Below are positions 1 to 8,615 of a stretch of DNA of 64,000 nucleotides, in pieces. The position numbers were made by a program, and so were the translations under genes. The DNA lies in assembly GCA_036499825.1 (NCBI GenBank), contig DASYCZ010000043.1:123209-187208 (forward strand), in the 5' to 3' direction. This stretch comes from Paradevosia sp036499825. Its GTDB lineage: Bacteria > Pseudomonadota > Alphaproteobacteria > Rhizobiales > Devosiaceae. Numbering within the stretch: position 1 is the stretch's first letter; each line of letters opens with the position of its first letter. The notes under the pieces were generated by a model. It saw only the letters and a list, made by a program, of their open reading frames with translations. It was not told where the DNA came from and did no database searches.

Positions 1-621
1 AGCCCTATCTTCAACGACTGGACTTCGCTTTACGCCGCGACAGAGGACATGGTCGACATGGCCGCCTATGAGGCGGCAGTTCCCGAAGACAAGCGCACAA
101 GTGCGCGAGGTATCGAAGTCGGCCACATTTTCTACTTCGGCACCAAGTATTCAGATCCCATGAAGGCGACCGTGACCGGTCCTGACGGCAAGGAAGTGAC
201 CGTGCACATGGGTTCTTATGGCATCGGGCCGACGCGGCTGGTGCCTGCCATCATCGAAGCGAGCCATGACGACGACGGCATCGTCTGGCCGGTCAGCGTT
301 GCGCCCTTCGAGGTGGTGCTGATCAACCTCAAGGCCGGCGACGCCGCCAGCGATGCAGCCTGCGACAAGCTCTATGGCGAACTGCAGACCGCCGGCATTG
401 ATGTCCTCTATGACGATCGCGATACCGGGGCGGGTGGCAAGTTCGCTACGGCCGATCTCATCGGTATTCCCTATCAACTGATCATCGGGCCCCGCGGCCT
501 GAAGTCCGGCGAAGCCGAGATCAAGCACCGTCAGAGCGGCGAGCGCGAGACGCTGCCGATCGATGCGGCCATTGCCCGGCTCAAATCCCTGATCGAGCCG
601 CAAAGGCGGGACGACGTTTGA
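1..621 (+). CDS. proS: Prolyl-tRNA synthetase, C-terminal part (5' end outside window)
   Basis: Cytosolic enzyme that charges tRNA(Pro) with proline. The frame is open from base 1 and ends at TGA 619-621, so only about the last 206 codons are present. The end of the class II catalytic domain is visible, including the motif-3-like 'MGSYGIGPTRLV', followed by an anticodon-binding domain that begins near 'WPVSVAPFEVVLINL' and contains 'DDRDTGAGGKFATADLIG'. The protein stops soon after that domain, as in the short alphaproteobacterial ProS type. Its stop codon overlaps the TTG start of the next gene (TTGA), which suggests translational coupling with the lol genes. Identification is firm; the N-terminus cannot be assessed. 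Confidence 0.95.
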   Translation, partial: SPIFNDWTSLYAATEDMVDMAAYEAAVPEDKRTSARGIEVGHIFYFGTKYSDPMKATVTGPDGKEVTVHMGSYGIGPTRLVPAIIEASHDDDGIVWPVSVAPFEVVLINLKAGDAASDAACDKLYGELQTAGIDVLYDDRDTGAGGKFATADLIGIPYQLIIGPRGLKSGEAEIKHRQSGERETLPIDAAIARLKSLIEPQRRDDV

Positions 622-1991
622 CCGATATCGCCTCGCAGGCCGCCGCCGCGCAGCAAAGCCGGCCGTTCTCTCGCTTTGAGTGGCTCGTGGCGGGGCGATA
701 TCTGCGTGCACGGCGCAAGGATGCCTTCATCTCGGTGATCGCGGCCCTGACGCTGACCGGCCTCGCCATCGGCGTCGCGACGCTCATCGTCGTCATGTCG
801 GTGATGAATGGCTTTCGCGAGGAACTGCTCAGCAAGATTTTGGGGCTCAACGGCCATTTCTCGGCCTATCCGATCGAGCAGAAGTTCACCGACTACAATC
901 CCACAGTGAAGCTGATCGAGGGCATTCCGGGCGTTACCCACGCCGTGGCTTTCGTCGAGGGGCAGGCGCTGGCCTCGGCCAATTCGCAATCGACCGGCGT
1001 CACCGTGCGCGGCATGTCCTTCGAAGACATCCAGAAGCTCGGCCTGTTGACCAAGAGCGCCCAACAGGGGGGCTGGGATCAATGGGACCAGTCGACCGGC
1101 GTTGCTATCGGTTATCGCCTGGCTGAAAAGCTCGGCTTGTCGCTGGGTGACGCCATCACCATAGTCAACCCCAATGGCGACACGACGCCGTTCGGCACGA
1201 CGCCGCAGATCCGCTCCTATCCCGTCAACGTCATCTTCAATCTGGGGATGGTGGAGTTCGACAGTTTCTACATCTACATGCCCATGCAGCTGGGGCAGGA
1301 GTATTTCAAGCTCTACGAGGATGTCCTCAAGCCGGGCGTCGCGCCACCCGGGCCGGACGCGACCGATGCCGAGATCGATGCCGCCTATGTGCGGCAGTAC
1401 CAGGCTTCGGGCGTCGAAATCTTCATCCAGAATCCCGATGACGTCGACACCATGCGCAACCGCATCGCGCAGGCGCCGGGTATCCGGCCGATGGTCCTGA
1501 CCGATTGGCAGCAGCGCAACGAGACCTTCTTCTCGGCGCTGCAGGTCGAGCGCGTCGTGATGTTCACGATTTTGTCGATGATCATCGTCGTGGCGGCGTT
1601 CAACATCATTTCGAGCCTCGTTATGCTGGTGAAGGACAAGGGCGCCGATATCGCCGTGCTGCGCACCATGGGGGCGACCCGTGGCTCGATCATGCGGATA
1701 TTCTGCATTACGGGCACCGCCATTGGGGTGCTTGGGACGGTCGTGGGCTTTATCCTCGGCATGCTGATTGCCTCCAATGCCGAAACGCTGCGTGCCCTGG
1801 TTTCCGACATCATCGGTGTGCGTATCTTCCCGCCGGAAGTGTTCTTCCTTGCTTCGCTGCCGTCGCGCGTCGATCCGACCGAAGTCACGGTCATCGTCTG
1901 CATCGCGCTGCTGCTGAGCTTCCTCGCCACGATTTATCCGGCCTGGCGCGCCGCCCAATACGATCCCGTCGAGGCCTTGCGGTATGAGTGA
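618..1991 (+). CDS. lolC: Lipoprotein-releasing ABC transporter permease (LolC/LolE family)
   Basis: Inner-membrane permease that extracts lipoproteins from the inner membrane for sorting to the outer membrane, working with the ATPase LolD encoded next. The 457-residue protein has the family layout: a cytoplasmic N-terminal stretch ('FEWLVAGRYLRARRKD'), a first membrane segment near residues 37-62, a large periplasmic domain (about 70-310), then three membrane segments in an FtsX-type C-terminal domain with 'LRTMGATRGSIMRIF'. The start is TTG at 618, overlapping the proS stop. Only one permease is seen beside lolD; whether it acts as a homodimer (LolF-like) or pairs with another permease cannot be told from this window, so the LolC versus LolE label is conventional. 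Confidence 0.93.
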   Translation: MTDIASQAAAAQQSRPFSRFEWLVAGRYLRARRKDAFISVIAALTLTGLAIGVATLIVVMSVMNGFREELLSKILGLNGHFSAYPIEQKFTDYNPTVKLIEGIPGVTHAVAFVEGQALASANSQSTGVTVRGMSFEDIQKLGLLTKSAQQGGWDQWDQSTGVAIGYRLAEKLGLSLGDAITIVNPNGDTTPFGTTPQIRSYPVNVIFNLGMVEFDSFYIYMPMQLGQEYFKLYEDVLKPGVAPPGPDATDAEIDAAYVRQYQASGVEIFIQNPDDVDTMRNRIAQAPGIRPMVLTDWQQRNETFFSALQVERVVMFTILSMIIVVAAFNIISSLVMLVKDKGADIAVLRTMGATRGSIMRIFCITGTAIGVLGTVVGFILGMLIASNAETLRALVSDIIGVRIFPPEVFFLASLPSRVDPTEVTVIVCIALLLSFLATIYPAWRAAQYDPVEALRYE

Positions 1992-2670
1992 GACCCAACT
2001 GGTTCTGCGCGGCGTCCATCGTCACTACGGCGACGGACCGACGGCCGTCCGCGTACTCGAAGCCGCCGATCTGACGGTCAAGGGTGGCGAACTCGTCGCA
2101 CTCGTGGCGCCATCGGGCGCCGGCAAATCGACCCTGCTTCATCTGAGCGGCCTTCTCGAGCGTCCGCAGCAGGGCGAAATCGAGATCCTGGGCGTCAAGA
2201 CCACCCATCTGAGCGATCGCGCCCGCACCATGATGCGGCGGACGACGGTAGGGTATGTCTATCAGTTCCATCACCTGCTGCCTGAGTTCTCGGCGCTTGA
2301 GAATGTCTCGATGCCGCAGCTCATCGCCGGCAAAACCCAGACCGAGGCTGACAAGCGTTCGCACGAACTGCTCGGCATTTTGGGCGTCGATGCCCGCTCG
2401 ACGCATCGTCCCGCGGAACTCTCCGGCGGCGAGCAGCAGCGCGTCGCCATCGCCCGCGCCGCTGCCAACCGGCCGCGCGTCATTCTTGCCGACGAGCCCA
2501 CCGGCAATCTCGACCCGGCGACCAGCGAGCTGGTTTTTGACGCGCTGCGCCAGCTGATCCGGGAAGAGGGTGCCGCCGCCCTCATCGCCACGCACAACTA
2601 CGACCTGGCCCGCAAGGCCGACCGGATCGTGACGCTGCGTGACGGGCTCGTCGTGCCGCATACGCTGTAG
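1984..2670 (+). CDS. lolD: Lipoprotein-releasing ABC transporter ATP-binding protein LolD
   Basis: ATPase that powers lipoprotein release by the LolC/E permease. The 228-residue ABC protein shows Walker A 'APSGAGKSTLL' (slightly unusual Ala-Pro in front), Q-loop 'YQFHHLLPEFSALENV', signature 'LSGGEQQRVAIARA', Walker B 'VILADEPTGNLD' and the H-loop 'IATHN'. The Q-loop and 'EFSALENV' are typical of LolD/MacB-like ATPases. The ATG at 1984 lies 8 bases inside the end of the permease gene, so the two are surely co-translated. No clear terminator follows; the next 230 bases hold the promoter of the small SOS gene. Confidence 0.96.
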   Translation: MSETQLVLRGVHRHYGDGPTAVRVLEAADLTVKGGELVALVAPSGAGKSTLLHLSGLLERPQQGEIEILGVKTTHLSDRARTMMRRTTVGYVYQFHHLLPEFSALENVSMPQLIAGKTQTEADKRSHELLGILGVDARSTHRPAELSGGEQQRVAIARAAANRPRVILADEPTGNLDPATSELVFDALRQLIREEGAAALIATHNYDLARKADRIVTLRDGLVVPHTL

Positions 2671-2847
2671 CGTCAGTTTCTCCACTTTATCGGTGGGGCT
2701 GCATCAGGCTTGCTGGCCCTGGTGCGGCGCTCTTGCGCACGCCTGAAGGGGCACAAAGTTAGCCCTCACAACTCCGGGCAAAGCACGCACAACGCCTGCG
2801 CCATTAACCTCTGGGTAACGCATTTACCCTTGGGCACCTTGATGTGA

Positions 2848-2880
2848 CTCGACATGAACAAAGAGCGAACATATAAGAAC
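2848..2880 (+). promoter_or_regulatory. SOS promoter: -35/-10 with LexA box GAAC-N7-GAAC
   Basis: The perfect direct repeat GAACAAAGAGCGAAC (2856-2870) matches the alphaproteobacterial LexA operator GTTC-N7-GTTC read on the other strand. It sits between a -35 element TCGACA (2849-2854) and a -10 element TATAAG (2872-2877), 17 bases apart, so bound LexA should block RNA polymerase. A third GAAC (2877-2880) is out of register (N6). The arrangement is the same as in the lexA promoter at 31356-31395. It drives the small gene at 2904 and possibly dnaE beyond it. Confidence 0.85.
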
Positions 2881-2903
2881 AATACAGAAACAAGGAGCAT
2901 ATC

Positions 2904-3002
2904 ATGACCTCTTTCTTCAAGGATCTGGCCGCTTTTCTCGCTCTCGGCGCTTTTACCGTCACCGCGCTCACCTGGATGGATGTGGCCTCCCGACTCGTGT
3001 GA
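2904..3002 (+). CDS. SOS-controlled 32-residue membrane peptide, SidA-like candidate
   Basis: A 32-codon gene with a strong ribosome binding site AAGGAG (2892-2897), 6 bases before ATG 2904, and TGA at 3000-3002. The peptide has a short N-terminus 'MTSFFKDL', one hydrophobic segment of about 16-18 residues ('AAFLALGAFTVTALTW') and a polar end 'MDVASRLV', i.e. a single-pass inner-membrane peptide. It follows a promoter with a perfect LexA box. Caulobacter SidA is a 29-residue, single-pass, SOS-induced peptide that blocks division through FtsW/FtsN; size, topology and control match, so a damage-checkpoint division inhibitor is a reasonable inference. Homology is not proven: such short sequences align poorly. 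dnaE starts 77 bases downstream and may share the transcript. Confidence 0.75.
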   Translation: MTSFFKDLAAFLALGAFTVTALTWMDVASRLV

Positions 3003-3079
3003 GTGTTGTTGATAAGAGGCTGCAGCGCGGTTGGCGCTGCGCCTCACGAGTGCCACAACAGGCCCTCAAGGAAAACTCC

Positions 3080-6000
3080 ATGACCACCGGCCCCGGCTTT
3101 ATCCACCTGCATGCCCATTCGGCGTTCTCCCTTCTGGAGGGCGCCATCCAACTGGCTCGGGTGCTGGAGCTGGCCAAGGCCGACCACCAGCCGGCCATCG
3201 GCGTCGCTGACACCAACAATCTGTTCGGTGCGCTGGAGTTCTCCGAGAAGGCCTGGGGCAAGGGCATCCAGCCGCTGATCGGTTGCGAACTGGTGTTCGA
3301 TTTCGTCGCCGAGGATGTGCGCGACAATCACCGCGGTAATTTCGGCAAGGGCGGGGTCGTGCTCATGGCCGCCACGGAGGAGGGGTTCGGCAATCTCTCC
3401 CGCCTCGTCAGCCGGGCCTATCTCGAAGGCGAGAACGGCCATGCCGCCGCCAGGATGGACTGGCTCGACTACGACAACCTCAGGGGTGTCATCTGCCTTT
3501 CCGGTGGTCCCGAGGGGGCCGTCGATCCATGGTTCGCCAATGGCCTGGAGCTTCATGCGCATGCGCGGCTCGACAAGCTGAGCGACCTTTTCGGCGATCG
3601 CTTCTATATCGAATTGCAGCGCCATGGCCGCCATATGGAGGCTTTGGTCGAGCCGCAATTGATCGACTATGCCTATAAGCGTGGCGTTCCGCTTGTTGCC
3701 ACGAACGAGCCCTTCTTCGAAACCGCCAAGGACTTTGAAGCGCATGACGCGCTGCTGGCGATCGCCGGCGGCACGGTGCTGGCCCAGACCGAGCGCCGCA
3801 AGCTTACCGACCAGCACTATTTCAAGTCGCGCGAAGAGATGACCGCGCTTTTCGCCGATCTCCCCGAGGCGCTGGACAGCACTATCGAGATCGCCATGCG
3901 GACCAATTTCCGTCCGCTGACGCGCGGTCCCATCCTGCCCAAATTCGCCGCCGCACCCGATCTCAGCGAAGACGAAGCCGTGGCTGCCGAAGCCGCGGCG
4001 CTCGCCGGGATGGCCCGTGACGGTCTGGCCAAGCGCATCGCCGTGCATGGCCTGGCGCCCGGCTGGACCGAGAGCCAATATAGTGACCGGCTGGAATTCG
4101 AGCTCGACATCATCCAGCGGATGAAATTTCCCGGCTATTTCCTGATCGTTGCTGATTTTATCCAGTGGGCCAAGAGCCAGACAATTCCCGTGGGGCCGGG
4201 CCGAGGCTCGGGCGCCGGCTCGCTCGTTGCCTGGGCGACGACCATCACCGACCTTGATCCGCTTCGCTATAACCTGCTGTTCGAGCGCTTCCTCAATCCC
4301 GAACGCGTATCCATGCCGGATTTCGACATCGACTTCTGCCAGGATCGCCGCGAAGAGGTGATCCGCTACGTCCAGAAGAAATACGGCACCGAACAGGTGG
4401 CCCAGATCATCACCTTCGGAACGCTGCAGGCTCGCGCCGTGCTGCGCGACGTCGGCCGCGTGCTGCAGATGCCATATGGCCAGGTGGACCGTATCTGCAA
4501 GCTCGTGCCGGCCAACCCGGCCGATCCCTGGACCTTGGAGCGCGCCCTCAACGAGGTGCCGCAGCTGCGCATGATGCGCGACGAGGACGAGACGGTGGCG
4601 CAACTGCTGACCATCGGCCAGAGCCTCGAAGGCCTCTTCCGGCATGCCTCGACCCATGCCGCCGGTATCGTCATCGGCGACCGGCCGCTGCAGGAACTGG
4701 TGCCGCTTTATCGCGATCCGCGCTCCGACATGCCGGTCACCGAATATAATCTCAAATGGGTGGAGCCGGCCGGCCTGGTGAAGTTCGACTTCCTCGGCCT
4801 CAAGACGCTGACGACGATCGACTACGCGGTAAAGATGATCAACCGCGATGGCGGCAAGTTCGATATCGACAAGATCCCCATAGAGGATGCGGCCACCTAC
4901 AAGCTCTACCAGAACGGCGATACCGCCGGCATCTTCCAGTTTGAAAGTCCCGGCATGCGGCGGGCGCTCATCGACCTGAAGCCCGACCGCATCGAAGACC
5001 TCATCGCCATGAACGCGCTCTATCGGCCGGGCCCGATGGACAATATCCCGAGCTTTTGCGACCGCAAGCACGGCCGCGAGGACGTGGAATATCCGCACGA
5101 TACACTCAAGACTGTGCTCGACGAGACCTATGGGATCATCGTCTATCAGGAGCAGGTGATGCAGATCGCCCAGCTCTTGTCCGGCTATTCGCTGGGCGAG
5201 GCCGACATGCTGCGTCGCGCCATGGGTAAGAAGATCAAGGCCGAGATGGACGCGCAACGCGAGCGCTTCCGCGACGGCGCCATGCGCAATGGTGTTTCCA
5301 AGGGCTTGTCGGATACCATTTTCGACCTTTTGGCCAAGTTCGCCAACTACGGCTTCAACAAGAGCCACGCTGCCGCCTATGCCTGGGTGTCCTACCAGAC
5401 GGCCTATCTGAAGACGCATTATCCCGAGGAATTCCTTGCGGCCTCGATGACGCTCGATATGGGCAACACCGATAAGCTCGGCGATTTCCGCCGCGAGGCC
5501 ATAAGGCACAAGATCACCATCGTGCCACCTTGCATCAACCGCTCGGAGGCGGTGTTCTCCGTGCTCGACAAGAAGGTCCATTATGGCCTCGCGGCCGTCA
5601 AGGGCATCGGCCGGCAGGTTGCGGACCATATCGTCGAGGTGCGCCGGGAGGGCGGCTCGTACAAGGATCTGGCGGATTTTGCGACCCGCGTCGATTCCCG
5701 GCTCGTCAACCGCCGTACGCTCGAGACCCTGGTCAATGCCGGGGCCTTCGACCAGTTGGTGCCACGCCGCGAGCAGGCCTTTGCGGCCATCGATGCCGTG
5801 CTTGGCACGGCCCAGCGCACGAACTCCGACAAGAACGACGGCATTGTGGACATGTTCGCGTCCGACCAGCCCGAGCCGATCATCCTGCCCGAGGATTTCG
5901 AGCCCTGGTCTTTGGCCGAACGGCTGGAACGCGAATTCGCCGCGGTGGGCTTTCATCTCTCGGCTCACCCCCTCGACGCCTATACCGATCTCTTCGACCG

Positions 6001-6532
6001 GCTGCGGGTGCAGAAGTGGAGCGACTTCGAGCGCGCCGTGAAGGATGGAGCCCGGGCGGGGCGCATTGCCGGCACGCTGTCGGCGCGCCAGGATCGGCGC
6101 ACCAAGAAGGGCACGCCGATGGCGATCATGACTCTCACCGACCAGAGCGGTGGTTATGAGTGCATCGCGTTTTCCGAACAGATCGCCCAATATGGCAATG
6201 TGCTCGAGACCGGCAGGTCGCTGATTCTGGAAGTCGAGGCGGACGAGCGGCCGGACGGCATCAGCCTCAGGCTCATCCGGGCCGAGTCCATTGACGGCGC
6301 GACCGAGAAGCTTGGGCGGCAGTTGACGGTTTTCCCGGCCTCGGAGCGGGCGCTGTCGGCCATCAAGGCTCAGCTCAAGCCGGGCGGGGAAGGGGCGGTG
6401 ACGATGATCGTCACCCGCGATCAGGGCGCCCGCGAATACGAGATCAAGCTGCCGGGGACTTTCAAGCTCACCGCGGAGATTGCCGGTGGGATCAAGGCTC
6501 TGGCTGGCGTGGTGGATGTAAGGTTGAACTAG
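3080..6532 (+). CDS. dnaE: DNA polymerase III alpha subunit
   Basis: Replicative polymerase subunit, 1150 residues, acting in the replisome. Visible in order: PHP domain with 'FIHLHAHSAFSLLEGA' (His9, His11, His13); polymerase core with 'GPGRGSGAGSLVAW' and the catalytic Asp motif 'MPDFDIDF' (residues 412-419); 'RPGPMDNIPSF'; fingers/thumb 'FANYGFNKSHAAAYAWVSYQ'; a helix-hairpin-helix stretch 'VKGIGRQVADHIVEVR'; and a C-terminal OB fold ('RIAGTLSARQDRRTKKGTPM'). I chose ATG 3080, preceded by AAGGAAA, because the PHP domain starts a few residues later; an open frame continues upstream to 2999 but overlaps the small SOS gene. This is the normal replicative DnaE1, not the mutagenic DnaE2. Confidence 0.97.
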   Translation: MTTGPGFIHLHAHSAFSLLEGAIQLARVLELAKADHQPAIGVADTNNLFGALEFSEKAWGKGIQPLIGCELVFDFVAEDVRDNHRGNFGKGGVVLMAATEEGFGNLSRLVSRAYLEGENGHAAARMDWLDYDNLRGVICLSGGPEGAVDPWFANGLELHAHARLDKLSDLFGDRFYIELQRHGRHMEALVEPQLIDYAYKRGVPLVATNEPFFETAKDFEAHDALLAIAGGTVLAQTERRKLTDQHYFKSREEMTALFADLPEALDSTIEIAMRTNFRPLTRGPILPKFAAAPDLSEDEAVAAEAAALAGMARDGLAKRIAVHGLAPGWTESQYSDRLEFELDIIQRMKFPGYFLIVADFIQWAKSQTIPVGPGRGSGAGSLVAWATTITDLDPLRYNLLFERFLNPERVSMPDFDIDFCQDRREEVIRYVQKKYGTEQVAQIITFGTLQARAVLRDVGRVLQMPYGQVDRICKLVPANPADPWTLERALNEVPQLRMMRDEDETVAQLLTIGQSLEGLFRHASTHAAGIVIGDRPLQELVPLYRDPRSDMPVTEYNLKWVEPAGLVKFDFLGLKTLTTIDYAVKMINRDGGKFDIDKIPIEDAATYKLYQNGDTAGIFQFESPGMRRALIDLKPDRIEDLIAMNALYRPGPMDNIPSFCDRKHGREDVEYPHDTLKTVLDETYGIIVYQEQVMQIAQLLSGYSLGEADMLRRAMGKKIKAEMDAQRERFRDGAMRNGVSKGLSDTIFDLLAKFANYGFNKSHAAAYAWVSYQTAYLKTHYPEEFLAASMTLDMGNTDKLGDFRREAIRHKITIVPPCINRSEAVFSVLDKKVHYGLAAVKGIGRQVADHIVEVRREGGSYKDLADFATRVDSRLVNRRTLETLVNAGAFDQLVPRREQAFAAIDAVLGTAQRTNSDKNDGIVDMFASDQPEPIILPEDFEPWSLAERLEREFAAVGFHLSAHPLDAYTDLFDRLRVQKWSDFERAVKDGARAGRIAGTLSARQDRRTKKGTPMAIMTLTDQSGGYECIAFSEQIAQYGNVLETGRSLILEVEADERPDGISLRLIRAESIDGATEKLGRQLTVFPASERALSAIKAQLKPGGEGAVTMIVTRDQGAREYEIKLPGTFKLTAEIAGGIKALAGVVDVRLN

Positions 6533-6731
6533 CGCCTCGGGCCGGCTCTATCGCCCTCTGCCTTTGGGTTGCGCGGCGGGCCGTCACCAGCGGGGCGGCC
6601 CATTCCCGCCATGCCTTGCCTTTCGGCGCCGGCTCCACTATATCCGCGCTGCGACCGGGAATCTTCCCGGCGTAATTTCACACGCAAAGACGGCCGCTAT
6701 CCTCGTATGGCGTCCATCCGGTGGCGGGAAA

Positions 6732-6755
6732 CCGCCGCATTGGTCTTTGCGGCGG
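6732..6755 (+). promoter_or_regulatory. Perfect 8-bp hairpin in the rpsB leader
   Basis: CCGCCGCA (6732-6739) pairs with TGCGGCGG (6748-6755) around an 8-base loop, ending 25 bases before the rpsB start codon and just upstream of its ribosome binding site (AAAGGA around 6766). Ribosomal-protein leaders often carry autoregulatory structures, and rpsB-tsf is autoregulated by S2 in enterobacteria; that this hairpin does the same job here is a guess. No T-run follows, so it is not a terminator. Confidence 0.4.
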
Positions 6756-6780
6756 CACAACCGGTAAAGGATCGCTGCCC

Positions 6781-7575
6781 ATGGCACTGCCCGATTTTTC
6801 TATGCGTCAACTCCTCGAAGCTGGTGTCCATTTTGGTCACCAGAAGCATCGCTGGAACCCCAAGATGGAACGCTTCATCTTCGGTACGCGTAACGACATC
6901 CACATTCTCGACCTGAGCCAGACGGTTCCGATGCTGAGCCGCGCGCTGCAGCTCGTCTCCGACACCGTGGCTGATGGCGGCCGTGTTCTGTTCGTTGGCA
7001 CCAAGCGCCAGGCGGCGCCGGTCGTCGCCGACGCAGCGCGCCAGTCGGCACAGTACTTCGTCAACTCCCGCTGGCTCGGCGGCACGCTGACCAACTGGCA
7101 GACCATCTCGCATTCCATTTCCCGCCTGCGTGAACTCGAATCGCAGGAATCGGAAGGAATGGAAGGCCTGACCAAGAAGGAGCGCCTGATGCTCTCCCGT
7201 GAAAAGGAGCGCCTGGAGCGCGACCTCGGCGGCATCAAGGACATGGGCAACCTGCCGAACCTGCTGTTCGTCATCGACACCAACAAGGAAGCCAACGCCA
7301 TCAAGGAAGCCCGTCGTCTGGGCATCCCGGTCGTGGCTATCGTCGATACCAACAGCGATCCGGACACCGTCGACTTCGCCATTCCCGGCAATGACGACGC
7401 CAGCCGCGCGCTCGAGCTCTACTGCTCGCTGATCTCGCGTGCCGCCATCGACGGCATCTCGCGCTCGTCGGCCTCCTCGGGTGCCGATCTCGGCGCTTCG
7501 GTTAGCGTACCGGAAGAGCCCGCCCTGGCGCCGGCCGCCGAAGAGAGCGCCGAACAGGCTCCCGCGAACAACTAG
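6781..7575 (+). CDS. rpsB: 30S ribosomal protein S2
   Basis: Small-subunit ribosomal protein of 264 residues, needed for S1 docking and initiation. The start ATG 6781 begins 'MALPDFSMRQLLEAGVHFGH', followed by the S2 signatures 'GTRNDIHILDLSQT', 'NSRWLGGTLTNW' and 'LPNLLFVIDTNKE', with 'VAIVDTNSDPD' near residue 190. The frame is open further upstream, but the N-terminal motif fixes this start. The last 25 or so residues form an acidic Ala/Glu/Pro tail, common in alphaproteobacterial S2. It is the first gene of the rpsB-tsf unit, 78 bases from tsf. Confidence 0.97.
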   Translation: MALPDFSMRQLLEAGVHFGHQKHRWNPKMERFIFGTRNDIHILDLSQTVPMLSRALQLVSDTVADGGRVLFVGTKRQAAPVVADAARQSAQYFVNSRWLGGTLTNWQTISHSISRLRELESQESEGMEGLTKKERLMLSREKERLERDLGGIKDMGNLPNLLFVIDTNKEANAIKEARRLGIPVVAIVDTNSDPDTVDFAIPGNDDASRALELYCSLISRAAIDGISRSSASSGADLGASVSVPEEPALAPAAEESAEQAPANN

Positions 7576-7614
7576 TCCGGCGTCATCGGACTGTTACGTT
7601 AAATCCCCAACTCT

Positions 7615-7638
7615 GCGGCTCCGAGTCTACGGAGCCGC
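7615..7638 (+). promoter_or_regulatory. 9-bp hairpin between rpsB and tsf
   Basis: GCGGCTCCG (7615-7623) and CGGAGCCGC (7630-7638) form a perfect 9-bp stem with a 6-base loop. A smaller hairpin AGTCCG/CGGACT lies just upstream, around the rpsB stop codon. The larger stem ends 3 bases before the tsf ribosome binding site (AGAGGTG, from 7642) and has no T-run. It is better read as an mRNA processing, stability or attenuation element that sets the rpsB:tsf ratio than as a true terminator. Confidence 0.5.
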
Positions 7639-7653
7639 CAAAGAGGTGACATG

Positions 7654-8580
7654 ATGGAAATCACTGCTGCTCAGGTTAAGGAACTTCGCGAAGCCACCGG
7701 CGTCGGCATGATGGATTGCAAGAAAGCGCTGGCCGAGACCAATGGCGACATGGAAGCCGCGGTCGACTGGCTGCGCACCCGTGGCTTGGCCAAGGCCGCC
7801 AAGAAAGCCGGCCGCGTAGCTGCCGAGGGCCTCGTTGCCGTGGCCATCGAAGGCACGCGTGGCGCTATCGTCGAGGTCAATTCCGAGACGGATTTCGTGG
7901 CCCGCAACGAGCAGTTCCAGACCATTGTCGGCAACATTGCCAAGCTGGCGCTCGATGCCGACGGCGATGTGACCCGTCTTGGCGAGATGCCCTATCCGGG
8001 CTCGGGCCGTTCGGTTTCGGGTGAACTCACCGATGCCATCGCCACGATCGGCGAGAACATGAATCTGCGTCGTACCGCGATCGTCGAGGTCAAGGATGGC
8101 GTCATCGGCTCGTACGTACACAATGCCGTAAAGCCCGGCATGGGCAAGCTCGGCATCGTCGTCGCGCTCGAATCGACTGGCGACAAGGCGGTCCTCGCCG
8201 CTGTCGGCAAGCAGATCGCCATGCACATTGCCAACACCAATCCGTTGTCGATCTCTCACGAGGACATCGACCCGACGGTGGTGGCGCGCGAGCGCGCCGT
8301 GCACATCGAGCAGGCCAAGGAATCCGGCAAGCCGATGGAAATCATCGAAAAGATGGTTGAAGGCCGTATCCGCAAGTTCTTCGAGGAAGTCACGCTTCTG
8401 GCCCAGACTTTCGTCATCGACGGCGAAACCAAGATCGCCGACGTGCTCAAGAAGGCCGAAAAGGACGCTGGCGCCCCGATCAAGCTCGTCGCCTTTACGC
8501 GCTATGCTCTGGGTGAGGGCATCGAGAAGGAAGCCACCGACTTCGCCGCCGAAGTGGCCGCGGCTGCCGGTACGCTCTAA
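7654..8580 (+). CDS. tsf: Translation elongation factor Ts
   Basis: Nucleotide exchange factor that recycles EF-Tu from GDP to GTP. The 308-residue protein begins 'MEITAAQVKELREATGVGMM' with the first EF-Ts signature 'LREATGVGMMDCKKAL', and carries the core-domain signature 'EVNSETDFVARNEQF'. Two ATG codons stand side by side at 7651 and 7654. The ribosome binding site GAGGTG ends at 7648, which leaves 5 bases before 7654 and only 2 before 7651, so I chose 7654. Length fits alphaproteobacterial EF-Ts. It lies behind rpsB as in most bacteria. Confidence 0.97.
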   Translation: MEITAAQVKELREATGVGMMDCKKALAETNGDMEAAVDWLRTRGLAKAAKKAGRVAAEGLVAVAIEGTRGAIVEVNSETDFVARNEQFQTIVGNIAKLALDADGDVTRLGEMPYPGSGRSVSGELTDAIATIGENMNLRRTAIVEVKDGVIGSYVHNAVKPGMGKLGIVVALESTGDKAVLAAVGKQIAMHIANTNPLSISHEDIDPTVVARERAVHIEQAKESGKPMEIIEKMVEGRIRKFFEEVTLLAQTFVIDGETKIADVLKKAEKDAGAPIKLVAFTRYALGEGIEKEATDFAAEVAAAAGTL

Positions 8581-8588
8581 CGGATCAA

Positions 8589-8615
8589 GCTCTCCGGATA
8601 CATCTTTCGGAGAGC
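8589..8615 (+). terminator. Hairpin after tsf, possible weak terminator
   Basis: GCTCTCCG (8589-8596) pairs with CGGAGAGC (8608-8615) around an 11-base loop, starting 8 bases after the tsf stop. No poly-T follows directly, so termination is uncertain; the position right behind the stop makes a 3'-end or stability role likely. Confidence 0.45.

Noticed and set aside
3044..6190. 1048-codon open frame antisense to dnaE
   Set aside because: It mirrors dnaE codon bias in high-GC DNA and has no recognisable domain; the sense protein is a complete DnaE.
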